Of a DNA stretch of 47,680 nt, positions 16,252 through 25,300 are shown one piece after another. How positions within the stretch are numbered: the first letter of the stretch is position 1; each line of letters starts with the position of its first letter. The position numbers and the translations under genes are program-made. The notes under the pieces were generated by a model. That model was not told the origin of the DNA. It did no database searches and was given only the letters and a program-made list of their open reading frames with translations. Source of the stretch: Zetaproteobacteria bacterium (lineage in GTDB: Bacteria; Pseudomonadota; Zetaproteobacteria; Mariprofundales; Mariprofundaceae); the NCBI GenBank assembly GCA_021545665.1, contig JAJRTX010000328.1, positions 1 to 47,680 on the forward strand, in the 5' to 3' direction.

Positions 16252-17676
16252 TTAAGACTTCCGCACCACCTGCGTTACATAGGCGGTGACTATCCCGCTA
16301 ATACCGCGTTTTAACAGACTGTCCATGGCTGTGATGAAACTGTCGATATGCTCACGCTCTATGGTTAGGGCGGGTTCAAGACGTATGACATTACGATTGT
16401 ATTCGGTAAAGGCCACCAGAATATCGTACTGTTTAAGCAGCAGCGCACCAATGAAGCCACACAAACTGCCTTTGAGTTTCTCATCCAGCACGGCAACCAT
16501 TTGCCGAACCCCGATTGGCAGGGTCTGGCTAAAGTCATTAAATTCAAGCCCGATCATCAAGCCCTGACCACGCACCTCTTTAATGAGTTTTGGGTATTTT
16601 GTCTGCAATAGATTTAATTGCTCAAGCAGATAGGCACCTTGCGTAGCAGCGTTGTCGATTAGCTTTTCATCGTAAAGAATATTCAGCGCTTCGATAGAGG
16701 TGCAGCAGGCCTCGCCGATACCGCCAAAGGTTGCCGGGCCGTGGATTAATGCCGTCTTTGGTGTGCCGTAAGCTTTCATATAGAGCGGTCGCCGGGCAAT
16801 CATTGCGCCCATGGCGGTCTTGCCACCACCAAGGGCTTTGGCCAGCGTCACCATGTCCGGAACCACACCGGCATGTTCAAAGGCAAAGAACCGGCCGGTG
16901 CGACCCACACCACACTGCACCTCATCAGCAATCCACAACACGCGATAGACATCACAAAGCCGGCGAACCTCTTGCCAATATTCAGGCGTGGCTGTAACGA
17001 TACCTGCCCCTCCCTGAACGGTTTCAAGAATCAAAATACCGATAGAGCTATCCTGTTTCAGGGCAGCCTCCAGCGCTGCGGCATCACCAAAGGGGATACG
17101 CACCCGATTATCGAGCAATTTATATGTAGATTGATAAAAGCTGGAATCTGTCACTGACAATGCACCACGGCTTTTACCGTGAAAAGAGTTCTCAGCATAG
17201 GCAATGGTTGCCCGCTGAGGCCCCTGCACACTCTCTGCCAGCTTGAGCGCTGCTTCTACTGCTTCAGAGCCTGTTGAACCAAGAAAGACCATATCAAGAT
17301 CGGCAGGTGCGATTGCAGCCAGATTATTGGCCAATGTGGCTGCGTACTGTGACATGAAAGCCATGGCAATTTCGTGGCGCAGCTCATCTTGAAATTGCTT
17401 GCGCATGGACAGGATACGCGGATGATTATGCCCCAGGGCGACGGAACCAAAACCACCGAAAAAATCGAGTATCTTGCGGCCAGTCTTGTCCGTGTAAAAC
17501 ATGCCTTGTGCGGAATCCACCAATACTTTGTCAAAACCTAACAGTTTCAGAAAATGAAGCTGGCCCGGATTCAGATGCTGGCAAAACAGATCGGCAGTTT
17601 CCGCAGCCGTCAGGTTTTTTGCATCGGACACGCTTAACAAATTCGGAGGGGTAATCGGCTTAGGTAGATTGCTCAT
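16252..17676 (-). CDS. class III PLP-dependent aminotransferase
   Basis: A 474-residue aminotransferase of fold type I, class III. Visible family features are the substrate-side GGFGSVALGHNHP, STGSEAVEAALKLA, the cofactor Asp in IADEVQCGVGRTG, and the PLP lysine Lys280 in TLAKALGGGKTAMGA. Enzymes of this class move an amino group from a donor such as glutamate or alanine onto an aldehyde or ketone. It is the last gene of the operon that starts at 22025, 31 bp after the DprE1-like oxidase, so its substrate may be the keto-sugar lipid made by that enzyme. The acceptor is not readable from the sequence, and an ornithine/GABA-like substrate unrelated to the operon remains possible. Confidence 0.88.
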   Translation of the reverse strand: MSNLPKPITPPNLLSVSDAKNLTAAETADLFCQHLNPGQLHFLKLLGFDKVLVDSAQGMFYTDKTGRKILDFFGGFGSVALGHNHPRILSMRKQFQDELRHEIAMAFMSQYAATLANNLAAIAPADLDMVFLGSTGSEAVEAALKLAESVQGPQRATIAYAENSFHGKSRGALSVTDSSFYQSTYKLLDNRVRIPFGDAAALEAALKQDSSIGILILETVQGGAGIVTATPEYWQEVRRLCDVYRVLWIADEVQCGVGRTGRFFAFEHAGVVPDMVTLAKALGGGKTAMGAMIARRPLYMKAYGTPKTALIHGPATFGGIGEACCTSIEALNILYDEKLIDNAATQGAYLLEQLNLLQTKYPKLIKEVRGQGLMIGLEFNDFSQTLPIGVRQMVAVLDEKLKGSLCGFIGALLLKQYDILVAFTEYNRNVIRLEPALTIEREHIDSFITAMDSLLKRGISGIVTAYVTQVVRKS

Positions 17677-17707
17677 TGATTATTGTTTCCGTCGCAGTTC
17701 ATGATCG

Positions 17708-19078
17708 TTATGATTTTTTGTGCCCAGCATGGGCTGTTTTGGTGTTTCTTATACGGAGCCGTCTGGCGAGGTCTGACATCATACGTTGCTCCGGATCAAT
17801 CTCATTTAGCAGCTCGCGCATTTTATCAATTTTCGGGTACATGCGTTCAAACGCCTGCGGAGACAGACAGGCATCTTTGGCAAGATAGACACGACCACCA
17901 TGATCCAGCGTGATAGATTCAAGTTGTGCCAGCAGGTTTTTCGTGTCAGAGCGACGAGGAAAATCCAGAGCCAGCGTGTAACCACGCTTAGGAAAGGACA
18001 ATAAGCCCTGCCCCTCATCACCCAGTGTTTTGAGTACGGCCAGAAATGATGCCGCACGCGATTGTGAGATTGCCTCAAGCAGGCGACGTATGCCGATGGG
18101 GCTGGCGGCATCATCAAGTACACATTGAAACTGGTAGAAGCCGCGCCGACCGTAAATTCGATTCCACTGCAGAATCGCATCCAGAGGATATAGAAAATGC
18201 TCCATCGGCAATAAACGTTTTCGTCCCTGTGGAGAAATACGATGGTAGTAACAATGATTGAAAGCACGCACAGATAAAGCGTTTAATGCAAAGCCGGGCA
18301 AATCCATCGGTATCGTCAAACGTCTTTGCGATTGCACAGGAATGATTGCATCTGCCAGCTCAGCGGTTTCGAGTATGCCGCGACCGAGATTAGCCCCCTG
18401 TGCCATTGAGTCTATCCAGCCCACAGAATAAGTTGCATGATTGCGTGCAGTTTCAAAAGCGGTGAAGAAGTCATCCAGATTTTTTATGCGCTGCTCTTTT
18501 AACGCAACCGCATTTGTCGTCACAGCTTTCATTCTGAAACAGATAGCCAGCATCACCCCGGTCAGGCCGACGCCACCGATGGTAGCGGCAAACAACTCAG
18601 GTTGAATATCCCGAGAGATACGCACCGTCTCACCCGATGGCACTAACAAATCAAGCCACAACACATGATCACCAAAGCTGCCGCTATGGTCATGATTTTT
18701 TCCGTGTACATCATTGGCCACCGCGCCACCAATGGAGGCAAAACCTGTACCGGGACTGACAGGAACTAAAAAGCCCTGAGGTAACAGCTCGCGCAGTAAG
18801 TCATTAAAAGTGACGCCCGGGCCACAGACAATCTCAGCGGAGGCTGGATCAAAACTATAAATTTGATCAAGGCGATTGGTGATGAGAGTTTGACCGCCAT
18901 CATTCAAGGCGGCATCGCCATAACTGCGGCCATTGCCATAGACAATAATGCCATGATCTGCCGCGCTGCGGATCGCTTCTGCCGCGCCTGTATTTTGCGC
19001 CGGTGTGCAGGCCGTAACATTGGCGCGAGAAGTTCGCCCCCAACCACTGAGTGTCGCCTCCTGCCAATCCAGTTTCAT
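17708..19078 (-). CDS. DprE1-like FAD-dependent oxidase
   Basis: A 456-residue flavoprotein resembling decaprenylphosphoryl-beta-D-ribose 2'-oxidase (DprE1). The start LSGWGRT, the FAD-binding (PCMH) segment with YGNGRSYGDAALN, and VHGKNHDHSGSFGDHV match that family, as does a lysine in YLAKDA (Lys401) that corresponds to the active-site lysine of mycobacterial DprE1. The active-site cysteine region of the mycobacterial enzyme was not aligned. In mycobacteria DprE1 makes the 2-keto sugar, which DprE2 then reduces to the arabinose lipid. No DprE2-like reductase is adjacent here; an aminotransferase follows instead. The UbiA frame is directly upstream (see 19099-20541). Confidence 0.87.
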   Translation of the reverse strand: MKLDWQEATLSGWGRTSRANVTACTPAQNTGAAEAIRSAADHGIIVYGNGRSYGDAALNDGGQTLITNRLDQIYSFDPASAEIVCGPGVTFNDLLRELLPQGFLVPVSPGTGFASIGGAVANDVHGKNHDHSGSFGDHVLWLDLLVPSGETVRISRDIQPELFAATIGGVGLTGVMLAICFRMKAVTTNAVALKEQRIKNLDDFFTAFETARNHATYSVGWIDSMAQGANLGRGILETAELADAIIPVQSQRRLTIPMDLPGFALNALSVRAFNHCYYHRISPQGRKRLLPMEHFLYPLDAILQWNRIYGRRGFYQFQCVLDDAASPIGIRRLLEAISQSRAASFLAVLKTLGDEGQGLLSFPKRGYTLALDFPRRSDTKNLLAQLESITLDHGGRVYLAKDACLSPQAFERMYPKIDKMRELLNEIDPEQRMMSDLARRLRIRNTKTAHAGHKKS

Positions 19079-19098
19079 AAGGCTTTATGTAGCTGCAT

Positions 19099-19194
19099 TT
19101 AGAGGCCTGCCCAGAGAATAGCCAGGGTAATCAGGGCCAACCAGCGACTGCGTACATCTTGAATGGCAAACACCACGGGGTCTTCATTCATCTA
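19099..19194 (-). pseudogene. in-frame C-terminal remainder of the HAD-UbiA gene behind an amber codon
   Basis: The UbiA frame ends at a TAG (minus strand, 19194-19192). Past that codon the same frame stays open for 30 more codons to a TAA at 19101-19099, beginning MNEDPVVFAIQD and ending in a hydrophobic segment. Homologous HAD-UbiA proteins end in RRG-E-M-x-x-DPVVFA, so this is the normal C-terminus cut off by one codon. GAG (Glu) to TAG needs one base change. The restored stop lies 20 bp before the DprE1-like ATG, a normal operon gap. Causes could be a real nonsense mutation, readthrough or suppression, or a sequencing error. Confidence 0.75.
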
Positions 19195-20541
19195 GCCACG
19201 ACGAGCCAGCAGCCAGGCCCTGCTGATCCAATATAGCAATATAGGACACAGCATCCAGACCGCCTCAGGATAAGTGTAGAGCAACCGGATCTCACTGCTA
19301 TTGATGTAAAAGGCTAATACCAAAACGGCCATGTAACCACTGCTGCTACCAAACTGAGACAGGATGTCCAAATCACCTACCCGGTAGCCACGACCATGCA
19401 GAAGCTGATCGTTATCCTCTGGCTGCGCCAGTAGTTCTGAATATCGTTTAACCAGTGCAAGACTTAGAAACAGGAACATGGCAAAGGCCAGCAACCAAAA
19501 TGAATACTCCACACCAACAGCAGCAGTGCCGGCGATAATACGCAAGGTATACAGCGCCGCAAGCACCAGCACATCGACCAGCGCAGCCTGTTTAAACCAG
19601 AGCGAATAAGCCAGTGTAATCAGAAAATAAAACGTTAAGACCAACAAAAACTCAACCGGCAGCGCAAGTGCAATCGTAAAACCAAGCAGCAAGAGTGCCG
19701 GGATTAACAAGCTAGCCTGTTTGATAGACAACACACCCGCAGCCAGCGGACGATGGCGTTTGCTGGAATGGCGCCGGTCGGCAGGCAGATCCAACAGATC
19801 ATTGAGAAGATAAATACTGGAAGCACATAGACCAAAGGCAAAAAAGGCCAGACCGGCCTGTAGCAGCAAGCCTAGATCATTGACCTGATGGGACAAAGCC
19901 AAGGGCACAAAAATCAATAAATTCTTGACCCATTGGTGTAAACGCAGAGCCTTGAAATAGGTCAGCAGACCAACCGGCGGGCCTGGGAATATTTCTTTTA
20001 TCCTGCCCAGTTTCCCAGCCTGTTCCTGAACACCAGCCTCAGCCGCCACCAATATGATTCCATCGGCATGCCGCCAGACGTCCAAATCAACCTTGGCATT
20101 ACCGGCATAGTCGAAACCGCGCTCACCAAAGCTGTCAATCAGACGCTGGCATTTGCGGCGCCCGGACAAGTTGCTTTGGTTATCACTGGCAATAACCGCA
20201 TCAAACAGCCCCAGATGTAAGGCAATTTGTTCTGCATATTTGATGTTAGAGGCAGTGGCAAGCACAAGACTTCGCCCCATCGTCTTCTGCTTCCTTAAAT
20301 AATCCAGAAACGTTTCATGGTAAGGCAGATGCTCAACATCCAGCTCTACCCGATCGGCAATCTGTTGTTTGAAATAGGCCTTACCCTTGAGTAACCATAA
20401 AGGCAGGAACAGGACATAGATAAAGTTCTGTTTCAGTAGTGCAAAGATAGATTCAAGCAATACATCGGTACGCACCAGCGTACCGTCCAGATCCACGCAC
20501 AAAGGCAACGTCGGAGTAGCATCTATATCAGGGTTTGCCAT
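19192..20541 (-). CDS. HAD phosphatase-UbiA prenyltransferase fusion (DPPR-synthase type), shortened by an amber codon
   Basis: A 449-residue two-domain protein. Residues about 12-200 are a HAD hydrolase: DLDGT with nucleophile Asp17 and general acid Asp19, later NAKVDLDVW. Residues about 205-449 are a UbiA-fold membrane prenyltransferase with the Mg-diphosphate motif NDLLDLPADRRH and a second-site YSLWFKQ. Members join a phosphorylated pentose to a polyprenyl phosphate (as DPPR synthase joins PRPP), and the HAD domain likely removes the 5-phosphate. The family C-terminus lies beyond the TAG in the same frame (19099-19191), which would give 480 residues. Operon gene four of six, counting the small ORF upstream. 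Confidence 0.88.
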   Translation of the reverse strand: MANPDIDATPTLPLCVDLDGTLVRTDVLLESIFALLKQNFIYVLFLPLWLLKGKAYFKQQIADRVELDVEHLPYHETFLDYLRKQKTMGRSLVLATASNIKYAEQIALHLGLFDAVIASDNQSNLSGRRKCQRLIDSFGERGFDYAGNAKVDLDVWRHADGIILVAAEAGVQEQAGKLGRIKEIFPGPPVGLLTYFKALRLHQWVKNLLIFVPLALSHQVNDLGLLLQAGLAFFAFGLCASSIYLLNDLLDLPADRRHSSKRHRPLAAGVLSIKQASLLIPALLLLGFTIALALPVEFLLVLTFYFLITLAYSLWFKQAALVDVLVLAALYTLRIIAGTAAVGVEYSFWLLAFAMFLFLSLALVKRYSELLAQPEDNDQLLHGRGYRVGDLDILSQFGSSSGYMAVLVLAFYINSSEIRLLYTYPEAVWMLCPILLYWISRAWLLARRG

Positions 20542-20554
20542 AGAGATATTCGAC

Positions 20555-20662
20555 TTATAGCCAGATCAGGCGATTGTTAGCAAAAAATGCGGCAGGCAAA
20601 GCCAAAGCGATACTGATTGCAGCCGCACGCCTGCATACAAAGTTAATCCACCATTCATCCAT
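20555..20662 (-). CDS. 35-residue single-helix membrane peptide
   Basis: An ATG at 20662 opens a 35-residue frame beginning MDEWWINFVCRRAAAI and continuing with one hydrophobic helix to a TAA at 20555. A good ribosome site, GTGAGG, lies 6 bp before it. It fills the 137-bp gap between epimerase and UbiA, 16 bp after one and 13 bp before the other. The composition (acidic-aromatic start, Arg pair, helix) fits a small inner-membrane protein, perhaps a partner of UbiA or a remnant of a larger membrane protein. No family recognised. Confidence 0.5.
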   Translation of the reverse strand: MDEWWINFVCRRAAAISIALALPAAFFANNRLIWL

Positions 20663-20678
20663 GCCAGCCTCACTTATC

Positions 20679-21644
20679 TCATTTGGCGAAGGAGTTATAT
20701 GCCTCGAGTAACATATCGAAATCGCCGTATTCCGGTGTCCAGTCCAACACAGACTCAGTGTGGCTGATGTCAACGATATAGTCTTCATCGGCAATCTCAA
20801 ACTGTTCTGGAACCAGTGGCGATAAATTAACCTTATCGAGCAGCCTCAAGGTATGCTTGATCAGGCTGGCCGGGGTGCTGACTAGAATTGAGCGGGAGCC
20901 AGCTTCACTGATCAGGCCATTCAAAAGTTCACGAACCGTGGGCGCATCCTTTGAGCCCAGGTTAAATTCGCTATTGGGAATGCCTTTTTCCCAGGCACGA
21001 ACCGCTGAGCTGGCACAATCAAACACCGAGATCATTTGATAGTGATTACTGCCATTGCCTATCAAAGGCACTGGCAGACCATGCTTAATGAATCGAAACA
21101 AATGTAAAAGAATACCCAACCGCCCCGGGCCAATAATCAACCGAGGACGAAAAATTGAAACGTTTAGACCTTCGCTGCGTTTCGCAATGCAGTAGTCTTC
21201 ACAGTGACGTTTGCTATCGGCATATTCACCAATAGGATTTCTCGGATGGTCGTGCATAATTGGCTGTTCCGTCAAAATCTTACCGTAGACCATGTCTGTA
21301 CTGAATTGCAGCAGATTATTACAACCTTTCTGAAACATCGTATCGACGACATTTTTTGCGCCCTCATAGTCAACAGAAAAGAAATAATCATGGCGCTGCT
21401 TACGCGGCATTACAGGGTGCAGCATTCTGGCAGCCATGTTGTAAACCACATCATCAGGTTCTATAGGTGCGCTGGCCAATGCCTGTTTATCTGTTATATC
21501 CAGATGCACAAACTGGGCCTCGGGATAGATTGGCAAATCACTTTTTTGAATATCACAAACAACGACTTCCTCGCCGAGCGCCAGCAAGTCACGCGCTGTA
21601 TAGCGACCAACAAACCCATCACCACCAATGATTACATGTTTCAC
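20679..21644 (-). CDS. NAD-dependent epimerase/dehydratase
   Basis: A 321-residue extended SDR enzyme with the nucleotide motif GGDGFVG (residues 7-13) and the catalytic pair in YADSK (Tyr and Lys four apart), preceded by the FSTDMVYG segment that carries the catalytic Ser/Thr. It is similar in plan to sugar-nucleotide epimerases, although the substrate may be a polyprenyl-linked sugar. It is 12 bp after the EamA-type gene and upstream of the UbiA fusion, so it is part of the same transcript. It could epimerise or reduce the oxidised sugar, taking the role of DprE2. Confidence 0.85.
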   Translation of the reverse strand: MKHVIIGGDGFVGRYTARDLLALGEEVVVCDIQKSDLPIYPEAQFVHLDITDKQALASAPIEPDDVVYNMAARMLHPVMPRKQRHDYFFSVDYEGAKNVVDTMFQKGCNNLLQFSTDMVYGKILTEQPIMHDHPRNPIGEYADSKRHCEDYCIAKRSEGLNVSIFRPRLIIGPGRLGILLHLFRFIKHGLPVPLIGNGSNHYQMISVFDCASSAVRAWEKGIPNSEFNLGSKDAPTVRELLNGLISEAGSRSILVSTPASLIKHTLRLLDKVNLSPLVPEQFEIADEDYIVDISHTESVLDWTPEYGDFDMLLEAYNSFAK

Positions 21645-21656
21645 AGGTTCAACTCC

Positions 21657-22025
21657 CTAGCTATGCGCAATAAATACAGTGCCGACACAAATCAGTGCCA
21701 CCCCGGCCATGCGGTAATAATTTATGTCTTCCCCAAACATAAGATATCCCGCGATCAGCACCAGAATGTAAGAAATACTCAAAAAAGGATAAGCAAAACT
21801 GAGCTCTACTCTGGACAAAACCATTAAATGCAACCCCATGCTAAACACTAAGGTAAGCAAACCAGTAATGATGTAAAGATTAAGGGCTACACGCGGAAAC
21901 ACGCTAATGAGCGAAGAGCTGGAAAAATCAAAATGGCCTATGGTCAACATGCCTTTTTTAAGCAGGATTTGCGATAACGCATTGGTGCTGACAACAGCGA
22001 GAATCAATGGGATGTATTTCTGCAT
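21657..22025 (-). CDS. EamA/SMR-type small transporter (ArnE/ArnF-like flippase subunit)
   Basis: A 122-residue protein with four membrane helices, the SMR/EamA half-size layout. The N-terminal segment NALSQILLKKGM has the small-transporter pattern with the basic KK, and the later SFAYPFLSISYILVLIAGY is the classical helix-four region. Proteins of this kind (ArnE/ArnF) flip undecaprenyl-phosphate aminoarabinose; here it is the first gene of the operon making a polyprenyl-linked sugar. A strong ribosome site, AAGGAGG, lies just before the ATG at 22025. Confidence 0.85.
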   Translation of the reverse strand: MQKYIPLILAVVSTNALSQILLKKGMLTIGHFDFSSSSLISVFPRVALNLYIITGLLTLVFSMGLHLMVLSRVELSFAYPFLSISYILVLIAGYLMFGEDINYYRMAGVALICVGTVFIAHS

Positions 22026-22299
22026 ACGCCCTCCTTGTTATATGTGCAGTTATTTTTGGACTGTTTAAGCGACTATTCAAAATACCTAGACAGGGATAAG
22101 GCTTCATTCAAACCTTTCCACGCACACCTATTAAGCTAATTACTGTCGATAAAACCACGCGAATCATATCGCGCTAACAGCCATCTCGAGTATAAAGGAA
22201 CAGCCTCGGCATAAGAATATTTCTATGTCAGCGCCATGATATTTGTCGACATCTTTGAGAAATACTCAATCAACCAGTCAATCCCGATAAAAATACAAA
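22026..22299. other. intergenic region upstream of the sugar-lipid operon
   Basis: About 270 bp between the EamA gene start and the terminator of the SdrD-like gene. It should hold the promoter of the six-gene minus-strand operon. A TATACT-type -10 is possible near 22190 on the minus strand, but no good -35 partner is visible. No sigma-54 site, box or RNA gene was found. Confidence 0.4.
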
Positions 22300-22332
22300 A
22301 AAAAAGGGCGATGCTTTGAGGCATCGCCCTGA
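22300..22332 (-). terminator. rho-independent terminator of the SdrD-like gene
   Basis: The minus strand reads AGGGCGATGC-CTCAAA-GCATCGCCCT followed by nine T, a perfect 10-bp stem. It sits about 40 bp after the SdrD-like gene stop. Confidence 0.9.
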
Positions 22333-22370
22333 GGTGACCTATAACACTTAGTTAATCACCTTATATTTTA

Positions 22371-25300
22371 CTAACTCCAGCCATCAGACCAACTGTGTTT
22401 TTTATTCTTCTTACTCTTTTTGTCTTTTTTGTCTTTTTTATCTTTTTTATCTTTTTTGCTCTTTTTATCCTTTTTGTCTGAACTGCTATCACCGTCTGAA
22501 CTGCTATCGCTGTCGGAATCACCATCAGTGTCAGATTCACAGACCCCACCATCGGAATCGCTGTCACCGTCAGAGCTGCTATCGCCGTCTGAACTACTAT
22601 CACTGTCGTGACTCATACCCCAACCACCAGACCAGCCGTGACCGCTATCGCCATCTGAGCTCGAGTCACCGTCGGAGCTTGAATCACCATCCGAATCTGA
22701 ATCGCAACCCTGCTCAGGTTCAGTCGGTATAACGGTCACAGTCGCGGTATCAGTGGCACTGCATAACTCGCCAGTCACCAAGTTACCTGTCACCAAGGCA
22801 ACATTAATAGTTGTCTCATTGATGCAGGCAGCTTCAGCCACAGTCACCGATGCATAACTAGCCAAGGTTGTCTCTGGCAGAGCAATCTGCCCCAGCTTGT
22901 CATCAGACAACATCAAGTTAGTTACACCGCCGCCATTGTTACTAATAACATAGGTGTAAACAACTTCTTGGTTGGCTGGGCATGCGCCAGAGCCACTGCT
23001 ATCACCGTCGGAACTGCTATCACCGTCCGAGCTGCTGTCACCATCAGAACTGCTGTCACCATCGGAACTGCTGTCACCGTCGGAACTGCTGTCACCATCG
23101 GAACTGCTGTCACCATCGGAACTGCTGTCACCATCGGAACTGCTGTCACCATCGGAACTGCTGTCACCGTCCGAGCTGCTGTCACCATCAATATAGATTG
23201 TGTCATTAGAGACGCTCTTGACGACACTTAGATCGCAATTGCCAGTACCGAAATAATGGCTTGGATCATTCGCGCTGACACCAGGGCCAAACGGTGGTGT
23301 ACCAGTTACAGTACCAATGTTAGCGTACTGTCCTTCGATAGCCGTTCCACTGGCGGTACAGGTCATGCTTTCATTGACAGCCAACATGGCCTGAGGGCAG
23401 GTTACGATAACCCCCTGGTCATCACTGACCATCACATTCGTCAACATAACATTGCCTGTATTGGTCACCACATAAGTCCACTCAACCAAACCACCCACTG
23501 TAATAAATGGCCCGGTAGGCAGATCAGCATCCTGGCCGTTAGTGGCCTTCTCAATCATGATTGCAGGGGCAGGTGGTAAATAGATTCCCGCATCCACATC
23601 CAGATAGGTGTCGTTGGATACCAAGGTGACACAAGTGGTCATACCCGCCTGCTCAGCATCACTGTCTACGGTTTCGTCAGTTCCCTGATTAGCAGGACTA
23701 AAGACCCAATCTGTCAGATTGATGAATTCAACCATGTAACCGCCAGGCATCAAGCCTTGAAACAGATAGTTGCCATTGGCATCTGTGGCCGTTGAAGCAA
23801 GCAGATTGTTTACACAATCGTACAGATTAACAACGATTCCACTTACACCGGACTCATTACCATCCTGAATACCGTTCTGATTCAGATCATTCCAGACCCG
23901 GTCACCCAAACTGGCCTTTCGGAAAAGACCTGCATCAATGGTTCGATTAACCTCAGCCACAGCAAGCGTGACGCATTCACTATTCATACTTGTGTCAATA
24001 TTGCTGTCAGTGGCGGTATCGCCTCCCTGATAACGTGGGCTAACATTATAACCAAAAGGCATGTCTACGTTGACGACATAACCGCCTGGAGCCAGATTGT
24101 CGAACAGATAATCGCCATTGTTACCGGTGATTGTGCTGCCGACTGAAACGCCTTGGCAGGTGAGCAGATTAACAGTAACACCAGCAATACCCGGTTCGCC
24201 CATATCCTGAACACCATTGGCATTCAGGTCTTCCCAGACGTAATCACCAAGCATGGCAGTGGTGGGAATGAACATACCTGCATCAATATCGGTACGGTTT
24301 TCACCGGAGCTTAACGTGACACAAGTGGTCTGTCCGTTGCCATCAGCATCGCTGTCCAGATCAGCAAACAAACCCTGTCCCTGTGGACTCAAGGTATACA
24401 TATTGGGAGTCACAAACTCAACAATATAACTACCAGGAAGCAGACCAACGAATTCATAAAAACCATTCGCTGCTGTCACAGTGGTGGCACGAACATTACC
24501 GATACAATCCAGCAATCTGACAGTGACGCCATCCATGCCTGACTCACCTGCATCCTGAATGCCATCCTGGTTCAAATCGTTCCAAACAAAATCACCGATT
24601 GAAGCTGGATTATACAGCCCTGCATCAACGGTATTATTGTTATCACCTGCCATTAACTGAACACAGTCTGTTTGACCAGTGACCGGGTTGGCATCACTGT
24701 CCACGGCATCGTCTGTCCCTGCATCCATTTGGCTAAGTGCATAGCCCATAGGTGCAACAAACTCTACATAGTAGCTACCAGCAGCCAGGTTGGTGAATTG
24801 ATAGAAACCATCTATATCAGTCAGCATAGTACTTTCAATCGCCGTGCTACCACAGGTGTATAACCTTACTTCAACACCGGCAACACCAACCTCAACACCG
24901 TCCTGAACACCGTTTCCATTAATGTCTTCCCAGACATAATCGCCCAGTGAAGCGGGTATCGCTTTAGGCACCAGTCCAGCATCCCAAGTGGTGTCATTTT
25001 CACCCGAGGTAAGCGTAGTGCAATTGGTACGACCGGTCAGCTGATCAGCATCGCTGTCAATAGCGTCATCGACACCTGCATCTGCCTGACTGAAATCAAA
25101 ACCAACAGGTTTGATAAACTCAACAAAATAATTACCAGGCGCCAGATTAGTGAACTGGTAGAGACCCGCAGCATCAGTAAGCATAGTGGCTTCAGGCACA
25201 GCACTACCACAGGTGTACAACCTTACTTCGACACCCGCAACACCTGTTTCAACACCATCTTGAATACCGTTACCGTTGGTGTCTTCCCAGACATAATCAC

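Noticed and set aside
20555..20800. 81-residue version of the small frame between epimerase and UbiA
   Set aside because: The first ~46 codons overlap the conserved epimerase C-terminus; only the last 35 codons from the ATG at 20662 have their own ribosome site.
22992..23189. CRISPR-like look of the regular repeat
   Set aside because: Units are directly adjacent 18-mers without spacers and lie in frame in a surface-protein gene; no cas genes are present.
22968..23231. Several long plus-strand and minus-strand frames across the 18-bp repeat (for example LLSPSE or TVGTAV repeats)
   Set aside because: They are other-frame translations of the DGDSSS repeat; any frame stays open because the unit length is a multiple of three.
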